From: Siphonodentalium dalli
Taxonomy: Eukaryota; Mollusca; Scaphopoda; Gadilida; Siphonodentaliidae
Direction: 5' to 3'
NCBI GenBank assembly: GCA_032622095.1
Contig: CP136061.1
Span: forward strand, 175,051,692 to 175,115,691
Length of the DNA stretch: 64,000 nucleotides
Part shown: piece after piece, positions 47,250 through 58,480 of the stretch
How the letters are laid out: every line of letters begins with the position of its first letter
Position numbering within the stretch: the stretch's first letter is position 1
Made by a program: the position numbers and the translations under genes
Notes under the pieces: model-generated
What the model was told of the DNA's origin: nothing
Database searches by the model: none
Seen by the model: only the letters and a program-made list of their open reading frames with translations

Positions 47250-48130
47250 TATGGGGACAAGAAAGTGTTTTTTCTCCAGATTTCCCCATAATAGATATTG
47301 AGCCTAATGATGATGTTTTAGACATTTTTGCAAGCGATCCGGAGGACTCCAGTTGCGAGGGCACGACTCCCAATTGTTACGGCTAATAAATCACCACTAC
47401 CGGTACGAAAACGCATGGCACCGGTCTCAGAATCAACTACATCCAAAAAATAAAAAAATTCGGCTTCCAAAAGCACACCTGCCGCCTCATCGCGTTTTCT
47501 GAGCAAGTACCTTCCTCTACGGTTCAAAATATCATGGAGAACATAATTGCATTAAGGGAACCGATAGACCAGTTATCCCAAACATCTGGTGAAACTCAAA
47601 GCAAAAATGCCCAGACACGTGACTTTGTCACCTCAGGGTGGTATGGATGTCTCTTTTCATGCGGAATCTATAGCGCATTCTGAAATGAACTCTTGCAATA
47701 ATGACATACATAAATTTTTTGAGGAAACTGCCGATTCTGATCGAGAATCTTTGCCTGATCTTTCTGTTGATCAACATGATTTCCAGGTCAGACCAGAGGT
47801 CAATTCCTGAATTGCCGATTTTGCAGTCCGTTGGGGAAGGAACACATACCAGGCTCAATGCCGAGCAGGAAATCGAACAGTTCCAAATTTCCGGAATTCC
47901 CAGTTTGTCGTCCAAAATGCACGAAATTATGCACCTCAAGGATGGGCGATGTCAACTCGCGGAGGCCGCTCGTCACAACGCCTTCCATACAAGCATGTTC
48001 AAAATACAAGAGTTCCATTCGAGGAGTAAATGTAAGTTACACGAAAACAAACTTTTCACTACATGATTCAAGTTGGCCTTTATTAACATCTGATTCTTGG
48101 ATTTTTGATATGGTCTACTAGACTACAGTG
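47250..48130 (+). pseudogene. DIRS gag-like region, degenerate
   Basis: It is placed between the left terminus and the reverse transcriptase. Fragments such as IEPNDDVLDIFASDPEDS (about 47295-47350) are acidic and open but end in two stops near 47383. Later fragments are open in different frames. No zinc knuckle recognised, which is usual for DIRS gag. Assignment rests on position. Confidence 0.5.
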
Positions 48131-48204
48131 GCTATAAAATTTATTTTATTTCCAATCATCCTCCAATTCAACAAACACTACCCAAAATGATTCTTTTGAG
48201 ACTA

Positions 48205-48842
48205 ATCAACAACAGTGTATTAATGACGAGGTCAAAAAATTACTGCTTAAAGGTGCAATTTCTCCATGTGTCCATGAACCAGGTTAATATATTTCAAACA
48301 TTTTCCCCACGACCAAAAAAGATGGTGGTTACAGGGTTATTATAAATTTGAGAGAATTTAACAAATTTGTTGAGTATCAACAGTTCAAAATGGAATCCAT
48401 TGATAATGTTTTACAGACAATCCAAAGAAATGATTTTCTAGCATCTATTGATCTTACCAATGATTATTTTAGTATCAGTATGGCATCTGAACACAAAAAA
48501 CTGCTTAAATTTTGGTGGAAATTGAAGCACAAAAACGGATATTGAGAAAAGAACTAATACTATTAATAATTCAGATTCAAAGATCAAATCTGGCCTACAG
48601 CTTTTCAAGTATGAAGCTCTTCCATTTGGTTTATCATCTGGACCTCGAGTTTTTACGAAGTTAATGAAGCCTGTATTTTCTTTCTTTCGTGAAAATGGAA
48701 TACGTTGTCATTACTATATTGATGATTCTTTGACTTGTCATCAGTCTAGGGAACGTTGCACATCAAATATTGATATCATAACCTCCAAACTGACCGAATT
48801 GGGATTTCTTATTAATTATAAAAAGAACCATCCCAAAAGTTA
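48205..48842 (+). pseudogene. DIRS reverse transcriptase, frameshifted
   Basis: Fragments in order: VKKLLLKGAISPCVHE, a stop near 48284, then FPTTKKDGGYRVIINLREFN, LQTIQRNDFLASIDLTNDYF, a frameshift near 48545, FKYEALPFGLSSGPRVFTKL, RCHYYIDDSLTCHQS and ELGFLINYKKN. ASIDLTNDYF and YIDDS (IDD codons at 48718-48726) are the catalytic motifs A and C, and LPFGLSSGPRVFT is motif B. In the intact family it copies the element RNA to DNA. Stops and at least two frame changes make it non-functional. Confidence 0.9.
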
Positions 48843-48848
48843 ACTTAT

Positions 48849-49640
48849 TTGGGTTTTGTGTTGAACACTCCAGAATTCAAAGTGTTTCTTCCTGATATCA
48901 AAATTCAGAAAATATGTGCTTTTTCACAACATATTCTGACTATCAAGCAATTAACAATTCGTGATCTTGCAAAGTTGATTGGATTTATGTTTCAGCTTGT
49001 ACAGCTATCAATTTGGGTTCCTTTTATTACAGGCATCTTGACCATCTTAAGGTCGAGGCTCTCAGACATAATTCTCAAAACTTTGACTCTGTTTTTAAAT
49101 TTTTTAAATTATTACCTACCTAATGCTATCTATGAAATCAAATGGTGGATAACCAATATCATGAACATGAATGGCCATTGCACTCGGCCTGGCAAAGTCT
49201 CTGGTTTTCTGATACCAGATTCTTCCTTATTTGGCTATGGCTGTATTTTTGATGGTACATCTTGTTCTGGAATGTGGTCTGAGTTAGAATCTTTGGAACA
49301 TATTAATTACTTAGAACTGCGAGCAGTGTTTCTCGGTCTGCAGCATTTGTGCTCAGAATCAACTAACAGTCACATTTGTGTCAAATATGATAACACAACT
49401 ACAGTACAATATATACAAAACCAAGGTGGACATATTTCAAAACTCAATGAGTTATGCAAGCAGATGTTTATTTGGGCTTTAGATCACAATATTTACTTGT
49501 CATCTATTCACATTGCTGGATCTTTGAACACAGAAGCCAACAATCTAAGCCGATTTATGAATATGGGACTAGAATGGCAGTTGAATCCATCTTTTTTCCC
49601 ATCAAATTTGTGTACATTTTGCTTGGTATCCAGAGATTGA
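48849..49640 (+). pseudogene. DIRS reverse transcriptase tail and RNase H
   Basis: An open frame of 263 codons. It begins LGFVLNTPEFKVFLPDIKIQ (thumb/connection) and continues with LTIRDLAKLIGFMFQ. The RNase H part has FGYGCIFDGTSCSGMW, INYLELRAVFLGLQHL, VKYDNTTTVQYIQNQGG and SIHIAGSLNTEANNLSR. The LEL, YDN and A/N-LSR positions correspond to the acidic catalytic pattern of DIRS RNase H. This is the best preserved part of the element. A frame change near 49633 leads on to the recombinase linker. Confidence 0.88.
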
Positions 49641-50279
49641 TCTCTTTGCATCAAGTGCTAATCGTCAATTGCCAAATTATGTCAGCTGGAGTTATGATCC
49701 AGAGGCAGACTATCAAGATGCCTTTTCATCACAATGGTCACATCCATCACCAAATATTTTTCCACCTTTTAGGTTGATACCCAGAATTCTACTCAAAATA
49801 AAGCAGGATCAAGTCAAGGTCGGTATGCTAATTCTACCTTTCTGGAAAACCTAGTTGTGGTTCCCAACCTTGTTAGAAATGTTAATTGCGCCACCTCTAG
49901 CACTTCTAGGACTTCCAACCAATCACTTCTGTGTCCACAGGCCACCATTCATTACACCATATATATCTGATCGCCTGCATTGTATCAGGGCAAAACTTAT
50001 TATATCGGGATTTTCTCAGTCGGCTTCAGAGACTATCATCCAGTCCTGACGACCAAACACGAACAGACAATACAATTTTGCATGGAGAAGTTGAAGTTGG
50101 GTTCTGTAGTGCAATCAACGGGGTAAAAATTCCTTGTCACCACATGTGAGCTCTATCCTTGAATATTTATCTTACCTGCATCAAACTTGTAATCTTACAG
50201 TGTTGTTAACACAGCGAGGTCAATGTTGAGTCAGACATTATCTTTACTTTATAGTGGCACATCTTTGACATCTCATTTG
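49641..50279 (+). pseudogene. DIRS linker and N-terminal recombinase region
   Basis: DAFSSQWSHPSPNIFPPFRL, IPRILLKIKQDQ and LILPFWKT (in the frame starting 49669) match the conserved linker between RNase H and the recombinase in DIRS elements, where W, FPPF and LI-P-W are typical. Past 49855 the frame is broken repeatedly. Confidence 0.65.
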
Positions 50280-50280
50280 C

Positions 50281-50829
50281 CGTTTCATGAAAGGCATTTA
50301 TAATTGTAAACCTCCTGTTCCAAAGTACAATACTACATGGCCAGTTTCAACGGTATTGACATATATTGCTTCTCTGTTTCCTTTGATAGATATCACTTTG
50401 GAACAGTTGACCAAGAAACTGACAATTTTGATTGCTTTAACCACAGCTCAGAGAGCTCAGTCTATTGCTGCTATTAATCTCAATTTTGTTATGTTGACTC
50501 CGTCCACTTTAACTTTCACCATTTCATCCTTATTGAAATGTTCAAAACCATCTTAAACAGCCATTGCAAATTACTCTCCATGCATTTAGAGATTTATAGA
50601 TTATGTGTTCTTCATACCCTGAACACTTAATTACAAAAGACAGCTCAAAGGCGAACCAGTAGTAAACTTTTATTGTCCTTTAAAACTTTCAATCCTGTCA
50701 AATCAACCACTGTCGCTCGGTGGATTACTGAATTTATGCATGATTCAGGTATTGATGTGTCCTTTTTCAAAGGCCATTCTACTCGTAGTGCTACTACATC
50801 GCAAGCAGTTCCTCAGGGGTCTCTTTAGA
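50281..50829 (+). pseudogene. DIRS tyrosine recombinase, degenerate
   Basis: FMKGIYNCKPPVPKYNTTWP, VSTVLTYIASLFP, LTILIALTTAQRAQSIAAIN, a stop at 50554-50556, then (after a frame change) STTVARWITEFMHDSGIDVS and FFKGHSTRSATTSQAVPQG. The R of TAQRAQ (50452-50454) and the H-x-x-R of GHSTRSA (H 50775-50777, R 50784-50786) are catalytic box I and box II residues of this recombinase family. The nucleophilic tyrosine region is not clearly preserved. In intact elements it integrates the circular DNA. Confidence 0.85.
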
Positions 50830-51068
50830 CATCATCCTAAAAACGGCGGATTGTTCAACTTCTGGAGTGTTTTTTAGTCACTATTATAAGGATATGGATG
50901 ATTTTTTCCAGGAAGCAGTTCTTACCGTTCACAGATAGACAGACAGTGATGATTTTCCATTATGGACTTCTGTGATACAGACATCGACTTCACATCAACC
51001 TTGAACTATTAAGGTGAGATCATTCTAATTTTTTCTTCTTACCAAACTGGTGGAATCTCGGGACAATG

Positions 51069-51145
51069 CTATATTACTTCCTTGAATCCCGACAATTTCT
51101 GAGAACGAGTATGGAAGACAATTCCCCATCTCATCCCCATATTTA
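51069..51145 (+). promoter_or_regulatory. DIRS internal complementary region
   Basis: 51069-51118 is the reverse complement of 47006-47055 (50 bp) and 51121-51145 is the reverse complement of 51309-51333 (25 bp). In known DIRS elements this region templates the joining of the two termini during replication. It is intact although the proteins are broken. Confidence 0.85.
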
Positions 51146-51333
51146 TGTGGGGGATGAGAGGCATTCTCTGAAGAAATTGGAGGGATTCACTACCCTCCCT
51201 GTTTCCCTCCCTATTCTATCCACCAGTTTCTCTTCTTGGTATTGTGATTATCACACTGACCACGTCCACGTCACAGGCTTAAGCCATCCATGCGATGGTC
51301 ACATGCCGTAAATATGGGGATGAGATGGGGAAT

Positions 51334-52335
51334 ATATAGCTGAGCTGTCAACTAATCACTGGCATGTTTATGCAGAACATTGGCATCTCTATTAAACCTG
51401 TAAACATTTATAATGTCCTCAGACCAACTGTATAGTGATATACTCAGCTGTGCAATGCAGCAAAGATTTTCTAGTCTACTGTTAATATCATGTGATGTGT
51501 ATTGTTGAAACATTTTTTAAAAGTTAGATACCATAGCTTTCTTTGCTTTCTGATGGCATAAGAGACATCAGAAAATGATATAGTCATATTAATAGCCAAG
51601 TAGGCATGGGATGGAATTGGTGAATTGGGTTTCACACAAGATTTTGGACCGATTTAAACCATATGTGGTTCGGTGAATCGGGGCTCCCATGGTGCTAGTT
51701 TTTAAAATTTTGTTAACTTTAAAAAAAAAAAAATTAATTGAGGAAGGAGTTCAATATAAATTAAATTAGAAAAAAAATATTTTATTTTTTATTAATTAAT
51801 TTTGTTTTGTGGTTAAATTGAACAAGGAATTCAATAAATAATTTTTTTTTTAAGAGTGAATTTGTTTGGAAAAAGGGCCATAACTCAGTTAAAAATAGCT
51901 GGATCAAACCCATATTCGAACTCGATCTGTCTTTTGGGCTGAGAAATTCATATACAAATCAGATAGAAAATCTTTTTTTTTGGCCTTACCTCGAACCTGA
52001 GGTGTGTTTACCAAGGATAGCAAATCTGGTCTTGAGTAAAGGAGACCTGTGTGTTTGGGTGTGCCTATTTATGACATACCTGCTTTGAATGGTTGTCCAC
52101 CATACTTGATGAATCATCTATAGCCAACATCACCTGGTAATTTCTTTTTGAGGGTTTTGTACGCCGTAACCAGATTTTGTCTTTCCTAAACTGACTAGCG
52201 ATATATGGTATGACTTTTCTCATATTTAATCTCTTTCCAGTTCTGTAGTCGCCTCTGAAGAAGAAAATAGTTTTTAATAAAGTACTAGTCAGTCTTGTAT
52301 CATTTCAAGCCTCTCTACTGGCTTAACAACTGCTT
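51334..52335. other. Unassigned AT-rich sequence
   Basis: There are A/T runs at 51720-51850, a family-3-like stretch at 51870-51980 (AAAAAGGGCCATAACTCAG, CCCATATTCGAACTCG), and nothing coding. Confidence 0.45.
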
Positions 52336-53269
52336 TGCTAAGGGAGCATGTCAAAACCTCTTTCGCATATGTGAAAATAATGTTGATAATGTCAAAAAAC
52401 TTTTGACGTAAATGTGCGAAAATGAAATGTCGAAAATGACGAAAAATAATGCGATAACGTTGAAAGCCATAAAAACGCTATAACGTCGAAACCACAACAC
52501 TAAACATTTTAGTCAAATGTCGAAACTTTCGACAACGTGAAAATCGCGACGTCGAAACATTGATCGATATTCGCAAACGATGAAAAGCTAAAACATCGAT
52601 GCGATTTTGTTACACTTCATAAATTCGCGCATTTATTTTTGCCTTATGCGTAATGAGATGCCAGCTGAATTTTGATTGGCTGAATTGTATGAAGGAAAAT
52701 CAAGTTCAGCGAAAGGCCATACAAACAACTCGGTTAACACACAAGTACAACAACTTGACAGTTCGACTGTTCTGATAGCTATGAGTTCGCATGAGGCCAA
52801 ATTAAACAATAGTCAACTCATTCCAAATGTGTGAAGGGGTGACAATTAGCAAAAGGCTATACAAACCTATGACGTATACCGGTCCCTCACAACTATGCAT
52901 GAACTGTGCGACAGTTTTGTTGTTGTTGTGATGTCTTCTCAATTAGTGAACAATGGTTTAACCCTTTGAGTGCCAGGGGCCGATATTATCGGCCCTAAAC
53001 CTACACAATAAGTCTGTTAAAGAATATAATAAAATATATTAAAATTGTAAAAAATTGTAAAAAAAAAAAAAAAAAAAAACAATATTAAGCCAATGCATTC
53101 TCTTATATATGCGAGGCGACCTATGGTCGACTCGCATATATAAGAGAATGCATTGGCACAGGGTATATGGGTTGATACAAAAATCGGACCTGGCACTCAA
53201 AGGGTTAACTCGGTGGGCCAAAGCAACACATTTGATATATAAAATCCCAAATCAAGCGACTCGATGTCA
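52336..53269 (+). repeat. Dispersed repeat copy split by a MITE
   Basis: Inverted counterpart of 3154-3777. The repeat runs from GGGAGCATGTCAAAACC to CAATGGTTTAA, is interrupted by the 243-bp MITE and resumes with CTCGGTGGGCCAAAGC, GATATATAAAATC and GATGTCA. The 3154-3777 copy runs through the same point as GGTTTACCTTGTTGG with no insertion. Confidence 0.75.
52962..53204. mobile_element. piggyBac-like MITE (243 bp)
   Basis: Ends CCCTTTGAGTGCCAGG / CCTGGCACTCAAAGGG with TTAA on both sides (52958-52961, 53205-53208). A GGGGCCGATATTATCGGCCC palindrome-like word lies just inside the left end. A foldback stem (CCAATGCATTCTCTTATATA with its inverted copy, loop GCGACCTATGGTCGA) fills 53090-53158, next to a poly-A run. 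No coding capacity. Confidence 0.88.
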
Positions 53270-55330
53270 GTGAGATTATGAAGGGGTTCATTAAACTTAA
53301 TTCCTATGACATGATATGAACAGTATTTAATCAGTTTTAAACAGTTTAATATATGAGAATGGCACGACATCATTTCATATTTTTTGCCACTGGGACATGT
53401 GTGAAGCTCGTGAAAGTAAGCAGTTTGGAACTTTGGAGTCAATGGAGTCTGATTCGAGTCATTGCAAATGGAAACTCTTCTGCGCATGTATACACTTCAC
53501 CCTGTCGCGCACAGCAGGCACGCGCGATATCAAAATTGCGCATCGTGACTTGGGAATGGCACATACGCAAACGGGTTTAAGGGATCTATGTATAGTATCC
53601 CAACTTGGGCCTATCCATCGGATCAACTGAGTTGTCATGAAAGCTAAATGGTCAACCATATTTCATATCCCAGATAACATATGCTGTATAAAGATGTTGA
53701 CCGGATTTGGACACGACATGTTGGAGTCCAAAATGTTTATTTAATATATTTATATCGTGTTAAGTTTTAAATTAAAAAAATATATTATTTGATTGAGTTG
53801 AGTAACGCAATATAGGCTTTTCTGGTAAGAATGTCAAATACCGACATACAAATATGACCCACAAGAAATTCACTCGCTTCCGCAGCTGGGGCCGGGCAAA
53901 ATCGAGACATTGCTGGTTTTATGTGGTGGAGCTATCACAGACCTACCAGCAGGTTGCACGAGTAACCCACCGACCTGACACGAGTAACCAGTGCTGGGAC
54001 TGGTAGGCCACTATATATATGAGCAATGGGCTATTGGACAACTCAACTATACACATTGGACCACGGAGGTGCCAGATTGTATATATAATGCAGTCTATTC
54101 CCGGTGATAAAGGACTTGTATACGAAGATTCGAAATATCCCGAATCACACAACCGCTTTCGAATCGAATCGAATCGGAACGTAAGATTCGAAATCGAATC
54201 GAATCTCGAAGCTTCGTCGGGCCCTAGCTAAAATGCAACGCTAATCATGTGGATAGTAGTAATCAAGCCCGAATCGAAAGAGTCATTTGGTTATATGCAT
54301 GAAAAATAAGTAGTGGCATTCAAAATGACATGCATGCTCGTCTTCATGTATGGACACTATGTTATTGTGTAAATCGCAAATTAGTAATATAATATTGGAA
54401 TTTGACAACAAAGTATATTGAAAAGATGCAAAATTAGTGATGTTCCACACGCGTCTGTTTTGAATATGCTGACGTGCATGATCGGTAATGAAAAAATGAC
54501 TGACTCGATAGCTGAGTGGTCTATAATATCTGGTAATAATCGCGCGAAAATACTTTTGAACATTTGGTTAACAGCTGTGGATCGGTATCATTCAGACACT
54601 TTTTGCAATTACATATCTTATTTATTTGAACATATAACATAAATGTGAAATACTATTAAAATCACAGAGGTCACTAATCGTTTAAATGTTTATTCTGAGC
54701 AATCTGTAGACGAACTTTTTCGGAAGGATTTTATAAGGGATGATTGATAACGGTAAGGTAAAAGAGAACAAAGTTCTCCAGGGAAAACACCAGTAATCAA
54801 CTAAACCTTTGCCGACAGGTCTACGCGTTTCGAATCGTAGTGATTCTTCGTTCAGGACCAGATGTGGTTTGTGAAATATTGTGGGAAACCTCGTCCTTTT
54901 ATAGCCCGTTTGGGGCCTAGCTTCGATTTCATTGGCTGTTGCCAGGTTAGTATGGGTCAGATTGGAGTTGTTGTAAGGTTTACGTGTGTTGTCTCATGAT
55001 ATGGGGTTCTCATGTGAGGTAAGATGTAGATGGGGTTCTCTCATGGTATGGATTGATAACGTTACACCCTCTTGTGCGATGTTCATAACAAACGTTTTCA
55101 ATTACTGCAGGCAATTTATTTCAATAAAACTATAAACTACTATTGTACAGTATATATATTAATACGATTAGTGGCCAGCTTGTCTTCACCCGAGAAACAT
55201 AATATATATGAGGTATTTGCCTTTAAAATATATAAATTAATGAATGTATATAAAGACTCTTGTCTAAATTTAAAATGAATAAACGTATTTGATAACTAAA
55301 ATATGAGGCAATCTGCTTTTAAAAATATAT
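53270..55330. other. Unassigned sequence, no gene recognised
   Basis: Small overlapping open frames only. A degenerate GATTCGAATCGAATCG-type simple repeat lies at 54125-54215. An RT-free, repeat-poor AT-rich stretch follows. No midasin exon recognised. Confidence 0.45.
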
Positions 55331-55335
55331 AATAC

Positions 55336-57600
55336 TAGCAGGGTTACCCGGCGTTGCCCAGGTTAATGTATGCTGTGGATATTTGTTGGAAATAGAGAAT
55401 GCTCTTGCTTAAAGTGTTATACATTTTCTCATAAATTGTATATTCAAATAGCATCACAAAACATGATTATTACAGTCATGGAATATAAGTAGTGGCTCAC
55501 CTAGTCAATTGTCATTCTGTTTATCGCGATTAATCCATTCCACCAATAATGAAGTATTTATTTATTTACAACTGCGTATACATTAGAGTTATAATATGAT
55601 ACATGAACATCATAAACACATTAGTTCGATAAAAGATGATAATTGGGTTTTACATATTGAGATGTATCAATCAATCTAGTGGGTTGGACTAAGATCTCGA
55701 TGACACCTGGCTATCATATCCCCATGAAGATACAGATGTTTCAAAGAAATTTCCAGGTGCTCCTCTGTTCATGGTGCTATATATTGGCTAAATATTCTTA
55801 GTTTAAACGAAATTTTGCTGCGCATATATATCAGCTACATGTGCCAGGCACAGAGCGAGATTTTGAGTTGTTTATGTCAGTCGATGAGTCTGTTCTAAAA
55901 CCCTTGTCAGATGTCAGTATTGGTAGGATCCTGAAAAGTCTTGTGCTACTAACCGCCTTTCTTGTATATAAGAAGAAACTATATTTGACTGCACACTGTG
56001 ACCACTATTTTTGAACAGGCCTTCCATATCTCTTGACAAATTGTAACTTTTTGTGGAAACTGTATTGAATGGAACAGACTAAATTTTGTTATTATATATA
56101 TGCAATCCTCTGACGGTTCGAGGTCTCTCAGTTTGCACGAATATAATTTATGTATCTCTTCAATAGAATGATAAATATACGTTGAATGCTTCTTCTAGTT
56201 ATCTCTTTTTGCTAGCTCATTGTGTGAACGCCTTGATTGCCATTCCCATATAAATATGACTGTTAAGAAGATATAATTGTTCAAGTGACTTATGTGGGTC
56301 ACCATATGTTGGGATTGTGAAATGTGTACGCCCAACTACTTAAAATGATATGGAGATGGGCTGGTGACTGTATATAACTTATATGTGGATATCGGCGAAT
56401 AGCAATCGTATCAATGATAGTGCATATCCGCTCGCCATCCGTGACGCAAACGACACCAAATGTGATTTAATTCATGGTGATTTAATTAGAGAAAAGCGTG
56501 TATGAATTTGGTGGAATATGGTTTATTAAATCAATTGTTGATGCAACGCTGACTCTAACAACGCCATATTGCGAAGGTGATTATGTATTCGTTTGGTGGA
56601 AATCAGCGACAAAACTATTTCACCATATTTTTTAAATTTTAAATTTTAGAAAATTTTAACCCGCACCATTATCTTCCTTGTAAAAAGTTACCCCTCTTAG
56701 AACACCTTGGTGCCATCTCGATTGTACCGCGTGAAGTTATATATAGAACGCACACAGACAGACAAAAAGACAGACAGACAGCACGATTTTATTTCTTGTA
56801 TCACTTGAGAAGAACGTGTCTGAATTTGATGGTAATTGGTAGTAAAAATATTTTGTATGAGTTTTGGTGACCCTCCCGTCCCTATTTCGGACTCAAGCTG
56901 CACACACTATTTAAAGACTCATTAGAGATTAGAGATGCATATATATGAAATTGGTGAAAATTGGTGAGTATACAAATTCGTATCAAATTTAAGGTCCCCA
57001 TATCTCTCACCCATAGGGCACCAATTTGGTGTATCTAAACCACACGATAAGATTCCTCGTATCACGGAGAAGAATATGTATCAATCTGGTGGAAATCGGC
57101 ACTAAACATATAGATATAATTTTTTGTGTCCCTCTCATCTCTATACACCACTGACTCGAATGGCCCCACTTGTGACATCATTAAACCACACGATTACACT
57201 CCTGATATCATGGAGATGATTGTTTATAAGTTTGGTGATAATCGGCGACTAAACAATTTTTTTTATCAAATTTGGTGCCAATCCCTCCCCTCTCCATCTC
57301 TCACCCAAACAGCACCACTATGGCGTCTTTAAATCACGATTTATAGATTCATCGTATCATGGATAAGAACGTGTATCAATTTGGTGGAAATTGGCGCTAA
57401 AAAAATTGTGCATCAATTTTGGTGGCCCTGTCCCGTTCAATGCAACCCTGACTCGAATGAGGCCACATTTGACAGATAAAAGCCACACCATAGTCTCCTC
57501 ATACCATGGGGATGAGTTTGTATAAGTGTGGTAGCAATCCGCGACTAATGGGTATATTGATATCAGAACAGTAAACATATACTGAATAGTAGTCAATTTG
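55336..57600. repeat. Decayed tandem repeat beginning TACTAGCAGGGTTACCCGGC
   Basis: A sharp GC-containing edge (CTAGCAGGGTTACCCGGCG) is followed by AT-rich sequence. From about 56440 to 57560 there are five or six diverged units of roughly 150-170 bp: ACCACACGAT, TCCTCGTATCACGGAGAAG, AATTTGGTGGAAATCGGCG, CTAAA, TTTTGGTG, CCCTCCC and CACC/GACTCGAATGGCCC. No coding capacity. Class unknown. Confidence 0.65.
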
Positions 57601-58480
57601 ACAGTTACAATTATAGTTAATTAGTTATATAAGTGTTTGTCTGAATTGTCTCATTGTTCTACTAACTATACCAATACTAACATAATAATTGAATTTATTC
57701 TGATACCGTCTTATAAATTTCTAAATCAAATGATAATACCAAATAACTAGCTACTACATAATCTCTAATTATATAAGTTGTTTGTCCCTGGCTAAGAAGT
57801 ACAAATGTCTCTAATATTCTGATTGTTTTTGGAGTCAATATTTATTTAATCTGTTTAGAGAAGTGATTAGAGTAAATGTCCCTTTGACTACCTCTAATTT
57901 AATTTGTATTTACCTTATACTATCTTCAGCAATCACTCATAATCAGGTGCATACATAATTTAATTAATTTTACTGTTGTGTTAAATCGCCCATCCCCGAT
58001 ACGTCGATATCCTTACAACACAGCATACATCGAGCCTTTCTGTTATTAGGCACCTGTTGCAGCCACGCCATATATCTATCATTATGCAGCCACGCAACAT
58101 TGAACACACATTACCCCATTGTATTTACAACAAAAGATTTTTCATGGGCACATCCATTTATCAATATTACGCATGCGCGTTTTTTATGGAATATACCAAA
58201 GCCGAAACCGTGCCATTCGCCGGCAACTGACCAGCATATCAATAACGCTGTTTTATCGCCGAAGTCACTATCGATAAAACTGGCGATTTCGGGATTTTGT
58301 GATAAATATTATGGCTAAATTATGAACTGACACACATATTACATATGTCAGTTATGATAAGTTTGAATTCATGACTTTTCAAGCACCCCTGATCAAATTC
58401 AAGCACTTTCAAGGGCTTGAAAACCGGAAAATATAATCCAAGTACTTTCAATAAATTCAAGCACTAGTACGGACCCTGCC
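57601..58480. other. AT-rich sequence with a CAAGCAC-type repeat fragment
   Basis: No gene. At 58375-58465 words such as TTCAAGCACTTTCAAGG and ATTCAAGCAC repeat; wording like this is often seen in hAT-related repeats, but I could not find ends. Confidence 0.4.

Larger units (their letters stand above)
47003..51333 (+). mobile_element. Degenerate DIRS-type retrotransposon
   Basis: Gene order is gag remnant, reverse transcriptase, RNase H, tyrosine recombinase. The inverted terminal repeat of 65 bp (47146-47210 and 51244-51308) differs at only about two positions. Terminal extensions differ: left 47003-47145, right 51309-51333. A DIRS internal complementary region is visible at 51069-51145: its first 50 bp are the reverse complement of the left tip (47006-47055) and its next 25 bp the reverse complement of the right tip (51309-51333), which is the circle-junction template of this family. 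Several frameshifts and stops make it inactive. No target duplication is expected. Confidence 0.9.

Noticed and set aside
53081-53160. microRNA precursor at the 53-kb hairpin
   Set aside because: The stem is the centre of a TTAA MITE with clear tips, which explains the inverted repeat.
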